A stretch of DNA of 47,410 nucleotides from Terriglobales bacterium (GTDB lineage Bacteria > Acidobacteriota > Terriglobia > Terriglobales > SCQP01). The translations under genes were made by a program, and so were the position numbers. The notes beneath the pieces are model-generated. The model was not told the origin of the DNA. It worked only from the letters and a program-made list of their open reading frames with translations, and made no database searches. Positions 43,687-47,410 of this stretch are shown in pieces (within the stretch, counting starts at the first letter, position 1; every line of letters begins with the position of its first letter). Location: NCBI GenBank assembly GCA_025451775.1, contig JANWJU010000085.1, forward strand, positions 1-47,410. Direction: 5' to 3'.

Positions 43687-44658
43687 TCAAGGCACCAAGA
43701 CGATTTTCCCGGCGGCGCCGGGGGTGAGGATGTCGCGGTGGGCTCGGGCGGCATCGGCCAGCGGCAGCTCCTTGGCGACCACCGGGCGGAGCGTGCCGTT
43801 CTCCAGCCCGGCGTAGAGGCCGGCATGGATTTCGCGCTGCTCGGCTTCGGTGACGTTCCACAGCGTGAGCGCCAGGATGGCGGCGTGGTGTGCCATGAGT
43901 TCGCGGGGCGCGATCGTGACGTCGCCGCGGCTGCCGATGATGATTACGCGTCCGCGCGCGGCGAGTAACTTGAGATCGTGGCCCAGGTTCACGTTGGCCA
44001 GCATTTCCAGGATGAGGTCGACGCCCTGGCCGCCGGAGGCTGCCAGGATCTGGTCCAGGTAACCGGGTTCAGCGTGGTTGAAGACACGGTGAGCGCCCTC
44101 GTGCTGGGCGAGTTCCAACCCACGCGCGGTGCCCGCCGTTCCCCAGACGGTCAAGCCCAGCGCCCGCGCCAGTTGCACGGCGGCGATGCCGACGCCGCCG
44201 CTGGCGCCGTGGATCAACACGGTTTCGCCGGGGCGGGCGTGAGTGCGCTGGTAGAGTGCATGAAAGGCGGTGCCGTAGGGCACCCACACGCCGGCGCCTT
44301 GAGAGAAGCTCACCCGCTCGGGCAGCGGATGGACCTGGCTTTCGAGTGCGAGCGCGTACTCCGCGTAGGCGCCGCTCAGGGTGGTGGCGGTATAGACGCG
44401 GTCGCCGGGCGCCACCCGGTTCACGTCCGAGCCCACGGCTTCCACCACGCCGGCGGCATCGGAGCCGGGCGTGTAGGGCAGCGTGGGCGGCCGGTAGTTA
44501 CCCGAGCGCATGTAGGTGTCGTAGGGGTTCACGCCGGCGGCGTGAACGCGCACCAGCACCTGCCCCGCCTCCGGACGCGGCGTGGCCATATCCACATAAC
44601 GCAGCACTTCGGGACCACCAAAATCGCTCACGACGATTGCTTTCATGGTTGCCTTCAT
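43687..44658 (-). CDS. MDR-family NADPH:quinone reductase / zinc-independent alcohol dehydrogenase
   Basis: A 323-aa medium-chain oxidoreductase of the quinone-reductase group. MKAIVVSDFGGPEVLRYVDMATPRPEAGQVLVRVHAAGVNPYDTYMRSG opens the GroES-like domain. The nucleotide fold is VLIHGASGGVGIAAVQLARALGLTVWGTAGT, and the C-terminus LPLADAARAHRDILTPGAAGKIVLVP is complete. No structural Cys cluster is seen, so it does not bind the zinc of alcohol dehydrogenases. The start may be either of two Met codons four residues apart. Confidence 0.9.
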   Translation of the reverse strand: MKATMKAIVVSDFGGPEVLRYVDMATPRPEAGQVLVRVHAAGVNPYDTYMRSGNYRPPTLPYTPGSDAAGVVEAVGSDVNRVAPGDRVYTATTLSGAYAEYALALESQVHPLPERVSFSQGAGVWVPYGTAFHALYQRTHARPGETVLIHGASGGVGIAAVQLARALGLTVWGTAGTARGLELAQHEGAHRVFNHAEPGYLDQILAASGGQGVDLILEMLANVNLGHDLKLLAARGRVIIIGSRGDVTIAPRELMAHHAAILALTLWNVTEAEQREIHAGLYAGLENGTLRPVVAKELPLADAARAHRDILTPGAAGKIVLVP

Positions 44659-44762
44659 AGTTGCCTCCAGCCCCGCCGCGGCGTCACGCGCAAATCCTCC
44701 AAATAGAGAGCCGCCATGGTTTATCGTAGCAGCGTCGCTACCATGGCTGACGAGGAAGGCCG

Positions 44763-45338
44763 ATGAACAAAGCCCGCATGGAAGCCTTCAGTGATGGCGT
44801 GCTCGCCGTCATCATTACCATCATGGTGCTGGAGTTGAAGTCCCCGCATGGGACCAGCCTCGCCGCCATGCGGCCGCTGATTCCGGTCTTCCTGAGTTAC
44901 GTTTTGAGCTTCGTCTACGTGGGTATCTACTGGACCAACCATCATCACCTGCTGCACGCCATCCAGCACGTCAACGGGGCGGTGCTGTGGAGCAACCTCC
45001 ACCTGTTGTTCTGGCTCTCGCTGATACCCTTCACGACCGCGTGGATCGGCGAGAACCAGGTGGCCGCTTGGCCCTTCGTGGTGTACGGATTCGACCTGCT
45101 GATGGCGGCGATCGCCTATTTCATCCTGACCCAGGCGCTGATCCGGCTGCACGGACGGAACTCAACCCTGGCGCGCTCGGTGGGCCGCGACTTCAAGGGG
45201 AAGGTGTCCATCATCGTATATGCGGTGGCGATTCCACTCGCTTTCGTGCAGCCGTGGATCGCCTGCGCCGGCTACGTGGCGGTTGCGGTCACGTGGCTGA
45301 TTCCGGACCGGCGGATTGAACGGAAGCTGGCGGATTAG
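44763..45338 (+). CDS. TMEM175-family (DUF1211) potassium channel protein
   Basis: A 191-aa membrane protein. The family motif FSDGV is at residues 9-13 (MEAFSDGVLAVIITIMVLEL), which lines the pore in TMEM175 channels. HHLLHAIQHVNGAVLWSNLHLLFWLSLIPFTTAWIG is the conserved region of helices 3-4. Six hydrophobic segments fit the bacterial form, which assembles as a tetramer. GGAAGG lies just upstream of the ATG. Single-gene unit. Confidence 0.92.
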   Translation: MNKARMEAFSDGVLAVIITIMVLELKSPHGTSLAAMRPLIPVFLSYVLSFVYVGIYWTNHHHLLHAIQHVNGAVLWSNLHLLFWLSLIPFTTAWIGENQVAAWPFVVYGFDLLMAAIAYFILTQALIRLHGRNSTLARSVGRDFKGKVSIIVYAVAIPLAFVQPWIACAGYVAVAVTWLIPDRRIERKLAD

Positions 45339-45370
45339 GGGCCGTTTCGTATTGTGGCGCCCCGTGATAT

Positions 45371-47164
45371 TTATGCCCAGATTCTCATCGGGCGGCCCCG
45401 GGCATCCGGTGGGTCGGTGCCGAACGAGCGGGCATCACCCCTCGCCAGGCGCGCCGCGGTCCATAGCGCGATCGCCGCGTCGATCGCGTCGTCCCGCTTG
45501 GCGCTTGCCCCTGAGACACCGCGAAGCGCGACCTCCAAATCAACCTCAATTCCATGCCGTCGCAAGACCTTGAGCCTTTCGTCACGGCCTGGCTTGTCGG
45601 CCTTCCTGAACTTAAGCGGCTCGTCATGGGCAACCGCGAACGACACCTCGGGATGGACTTCATAAAACGCCGATCGGACAACGCCATCGAGGGCAGAGTC
45701 CACATCGCGGATTTTGCCAATAATTCCCCAGGTCTGCTTGGAAAGGCTCCGATTGAGCGCCTCTCGGTTCAGCGCACATGCGGATTCGTAACTCTCGCCT
45801 GCGAGCGCAGCGCGCGCCGGCACAGGGAACACGCGACAGCTTTGGCCCTTTCCGAGTTGCTTTCGTGCTTCCAGGTCGGCACTGCGCGGCTCGTGATCAG
45901 GCAGCCCGATGGGAACATCGATCGCCACCACGGCGTGGTTCAATTCGGCGAGCTCAATGATGTCATGAATGTTGGGCACGATTGAGAACGCAATCTCGGA
46001 CAGATCGGGGTTGCTCGTGGCCACCATCCAACCGTCGTGGCATCCATCGACTCCGATGATCTTCGACGGGGACACTGCGGGCCTCCTGTCCGACTTACCG
46101 CGGCGGTGTGCGCTCTCCGGGCTTGGCAAGAGCGATTCGTGCCGGGGCGAACGGATACTGGCAGGTTGGGACCCGCCAGCCGTCACAAGCACTACTTTGC
46201 CCTGTGCTGCCGCTACGCGCTCGTAGGCGCGGACGCCTTCGGCGAGCGGGTAACGTTCGGCAACGCGGGGCGGGGGCAGGGCGCCGCTTTCGAACAACGG
46301 CGTCAACTGCGCGAGGATCTGCGCGCCGGCGGCTCCGCTCATGGTGCCGGTATTCAGTCCCAGCAACTGGTGGCGCCGGCGGTAGAGCGCGAAAAGATCG
46401 AGTGGGACTTCGCGTCCGCCGTAGGTCACGCTATAGATCACCATGCGGCCGAGGTCGGCGAGCGCGTTAAGAAAGGCGGGAAATACCGAAGCGCCGATGC
46501 CGTTCAGGATCACGTTCACGCCCTTGCCGCCGGTGGCGTCGCGCGCAACTTGTTCCAAGTCGTTGCGGTTCGCCAGCGCCACCGCGCTCACCTTGTTGGG
46601 CTCGAGGCGCTGTGCCTGTTCGTCGTCTTTCACCAGCGCCAGCACGCGGGCGCCCCGGGCATGGGCCAGATCGATGGCGGCGCTTCCCACCGCGCCCGCC
46701 GCGCCCGAGACGAGGATCCATTCGCCGGCTTCGAGGCGGGCGAGTTCGAGCGCCGTCCACGCCGTGACATACGGGACGCCAGCGGCCGCGGCTTCTTCCG
46801 CCGATAGATTCCCCGGCCGCCGGGAGACGGAGGTGGCGGGGAGGTTGAGGAACTCGGCGTGGCTGCCATCGCGGGTAAAGCCGAGGTCTCCCCCCGATCC
46901 CCACACCGGGACGCCGATCAGGCCGGACGGTCCTGCGATCACCGTGCCCGCAAAATCGCGGCCGGGAACGCGGGGCAGGGTGGTGTTCGGGAATTTGCCG
47001 CCGATGTTGGCCACGTCGCTGGGGTTGATCCCGGCGGCGTCGATGCGCACCCGCACTTCGCCATTGGCGAGCGGCGCGGCTCCCCTACCGAGGTCATCGG
47101 CCGTATCAAGGAGCTTCAGAACGTCGGCGGGCGCGCCGAATCCCTCAAATCTCAATGCTTTCAT
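45371..47164 (-). CDS. MDR quinone oxidoreductase fused in frame to DUF429 protein
   Basis: A 597-aa continuous ORF. Residues 1-330 are an MDR oxidoreductase: MKALRFEGFGAPADVLKLLDT, PRVPGRDFAGTVIAG, ILVSGAAGAVGSAAIDLAHARGARVLALV, and ending YPLAEGVRAYERVAAAQGKVVLVTAGG, where the family normally stops. About 35 residues of non-homologous sequence (SQPASIRSPRHESLLP...) follow. Residues about 364-597 are a DUF429 protein: SKIIGVDGCHDGWMVATSN, VVAIDVPIGLPD, RVFPVPARAALAG, EVHPEVSFA, and DDAIDAAIALWTAARLARG. DUF429 has its own AGGAGG and GTG, so two separate proteins may be made. The DUF429 part is less GC-rich, hinting at a different origin. It could equally be two genes whose intervening stop was lost. 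Confidence 0.72.
   Translation of the reverse strand: MKALRFEGFGAPADVLKLLDTADDLGRGAAPLANGEVRVRIDAAGINPSDVANIGGKFPNTTLPRVPGRDFAGTVIAGPSGLIGVPVWGSGGDLGFTRDGSHAEFLNLPATSVSRRPGNLSAEEAAAAGVPYVTAWTALELARLEAGEWILVSGAAGAVGSAAIDLAHARGARVLALVKDDEQAQRLEPNKVSAVALANRNDLEQVARDATGGKGVNVILNGIGASVFPAFLNALADLGRMVIYSVTYGGREVPLDLFALYRRRHQLLGLNTGTMSGAAGAQILAQLTPLFESGALPPPRVAERYPLAEGVRAYERVAAAQGKVVLVTAGGSQPASIRSPRHESLLPSPESAHRRGKSDRRPAVSPSKIIGVDGCHDGWMVATSNPDLSEIAFSIVPNIHDIIELAELNHAVVAIDVPIGLPDHEPRSADLEARKQLGKGQSCRVFPVPARAALAGESYESACALNREALNRSLSKQTWGIIGKIRDVDSALDGVVRSAFYEVHPEVSFAVAHDEPLKFRKADKPGRDERLKVLRRHGIEVDLEVALRGVSGASAKRDDAIDAAIALWTAARLARGDARSFGTDPPDARGRPMRIWA
46073..46087 (-). promoter_or_regulatory. Internal Shine-Dalgarno and GTG start for the DUF429 part
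   Basis: On the minus strand, AGGAGG is followed by 6 bases and then GTG at 46075, in frame with the DUF429 domain. This would give an independent 234-aa protein ending at 45371. The site lies exactly where the DUF429 homology begins. Confidence 0.65.
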
Positions 47165-47200
47165 CTACAGCCTCTGGTCGATGCTAGCGTATCTGGCGGC

Positions 47201-47206
47201 TATAAT
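47201..47206 (+). promoter_or_regulatory. TATAAT -10-like box before the final gene
   Basis: TATAAT lies 7 bp upstream of ATG 47214. A start at the usual distance would give a leaderless or nearly leaderless transcript. No convincing -35 is seen. Confidence 0.3.
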
Positions 47207-47213
47207 CGCCGCT

Positions 47214-47410
47214 ATGCAGAGGAGAACGTTTCTCAAGGCCTCGCTGGCGGGGATAGGCGGGGCGTGTCTGGGCGCGCCGGCGCTAGCGGCGGCTCCGGCG
47301 ATCGACGTCGTCGTTTATGGCGGGACAGCGGCGGGGGTGGCGGCGGCGGTGGCGGCGGCGCGGCAGGGGGCGCGGGTGGCGCTGCTCGAGCCGGGGGAGC
47401 ATTTGGGCGG
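47214..47410 (+). CDS. FAD-dependent oxidoreductase with Tat-type signal, 3' partial
   Basis: Only the first 65 codons are in the window, and this gene is not in the ORF track. The N-terminus MQRRTFLKASLAG is a twin-arginine signal, followed by a hydrophobic stretch and AxA-type cleavage site. VDVVVYGGTAAGVAAAVAAARQGARVALLEP, more exactly IDVVVYGGTAAGVAAA..., is an FAD-binding Rossmann motif of the FAD_oxidored group. These proteins are often exported and sit near sugar-degrading genes. The remainder lies outside. Confidence 0.8.
   Translation, partial: MQRRTFLKASLAGIGGACLGAPALAAAPAIDVVVYGGTAAGVAAAVAAARQGARVALLEPGEHLG

Noticed and set aside
47161-47410. Absence of any ORF at the 3' edge in the track
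   Set aside because: An ORF is present but cut by the window; I annotated it as a partial Tat-exported FAD oxidoreductase.

Overview
The window reads as chromosomal DNA of a GC-rich, Gram-negative (diderm) bacterium. Supporting signs are lipoprotein signal sequences, a Wzx/Wzy-type polysaccharide pathway, an exosortase/PEP-CTERM system, and DUF3617 and TMEM175-type proteins. My best guess is Acidobacteriota, at moderate confidence; no rRNA or tRNA is present to confirm it. Coding density is high, and most of the long antisense ORFs in the track are codon-bias shadows.

Region 1 (1-29.5 kb) is an exopolysaccharide / exosortase locus. On the + strand lie a TPR protein (PrsT-like, cut by the window edge), a DUF3473-type polysaccharide deacetylase, a tiny coupled ORF, two PaaK/CapK-like adenylate-forming enzymes, a Wzx-like flippase and a GT2 glycosyltransferase. 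A minus-strand operon follows: radical SAM/SPASM protein, O-antigen-ligase/Wzy-like protein, FkbM methyltransferase and a 1361-aa Ig-repeat lipoprotein. Next come a + strand deacetylase-GT4 fusion and two minus-strand BioF2/CelD-type acyltransferase genes, one carrying two catalytic-type domains. The sorting core is PEP-CTERM protein 1, exosortase and EpsI (+), then a sigma54-dependent response regulator, a soluble histidine kinase and PEP-CTERM protein 2 (-), and a nucleotide-sugar epimerase (+).

The most interesting signal is regulatory. The two PEP-CTERM genes lie 5 kb apart in opposite orientation. Each has the same upstream layout: two inverted repeats of the form GYGCA-N6-TGCRC with centres 61 or 62 bp apart, then a nearly identical sigma54-type -24/-12 element (TGGCSGAYGACGTGCAR), then the gene. 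The distance from the proximal repeat to the promoter differs by about one helical turn (10 bp). A sigma54 activator and a histidine kinase sit between the two genes. This reads as a self-contained regulon in which the local two-component system drives two substrates of the local exosortase. The two substrates are paralogues with a conserved Cys motif and an N-Y-A-[IM]-W motif that loosely recalls thioester domains.

Region 2 (29.5-47.4 kb) is a mixed set of mostly single-gene units: AraC regulator / YceI, ABC-F ATPase, VOC protein, secreted proline-rich protein, GNAT, PfpI-like protein, flavin disulfide oxidoreductase, DHA2-type MFS exporter, aldo/keto reductase, c-type cytochrome lipoprotein, DUF3617, DUF1348, two MDR oxidoreductases, TMEM175-type channel, DUF429 and a partial FAD oxidoreductase. 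Several genes here look rearranged: a truncated SnoaL-like gene ending near a 10-bp inverted repeat, an O-methyltransferase that has lost its SAM-binding middle in frame, and an MDR gene running in frame into a DUF429 gene that keeps its own ribosome binding site.
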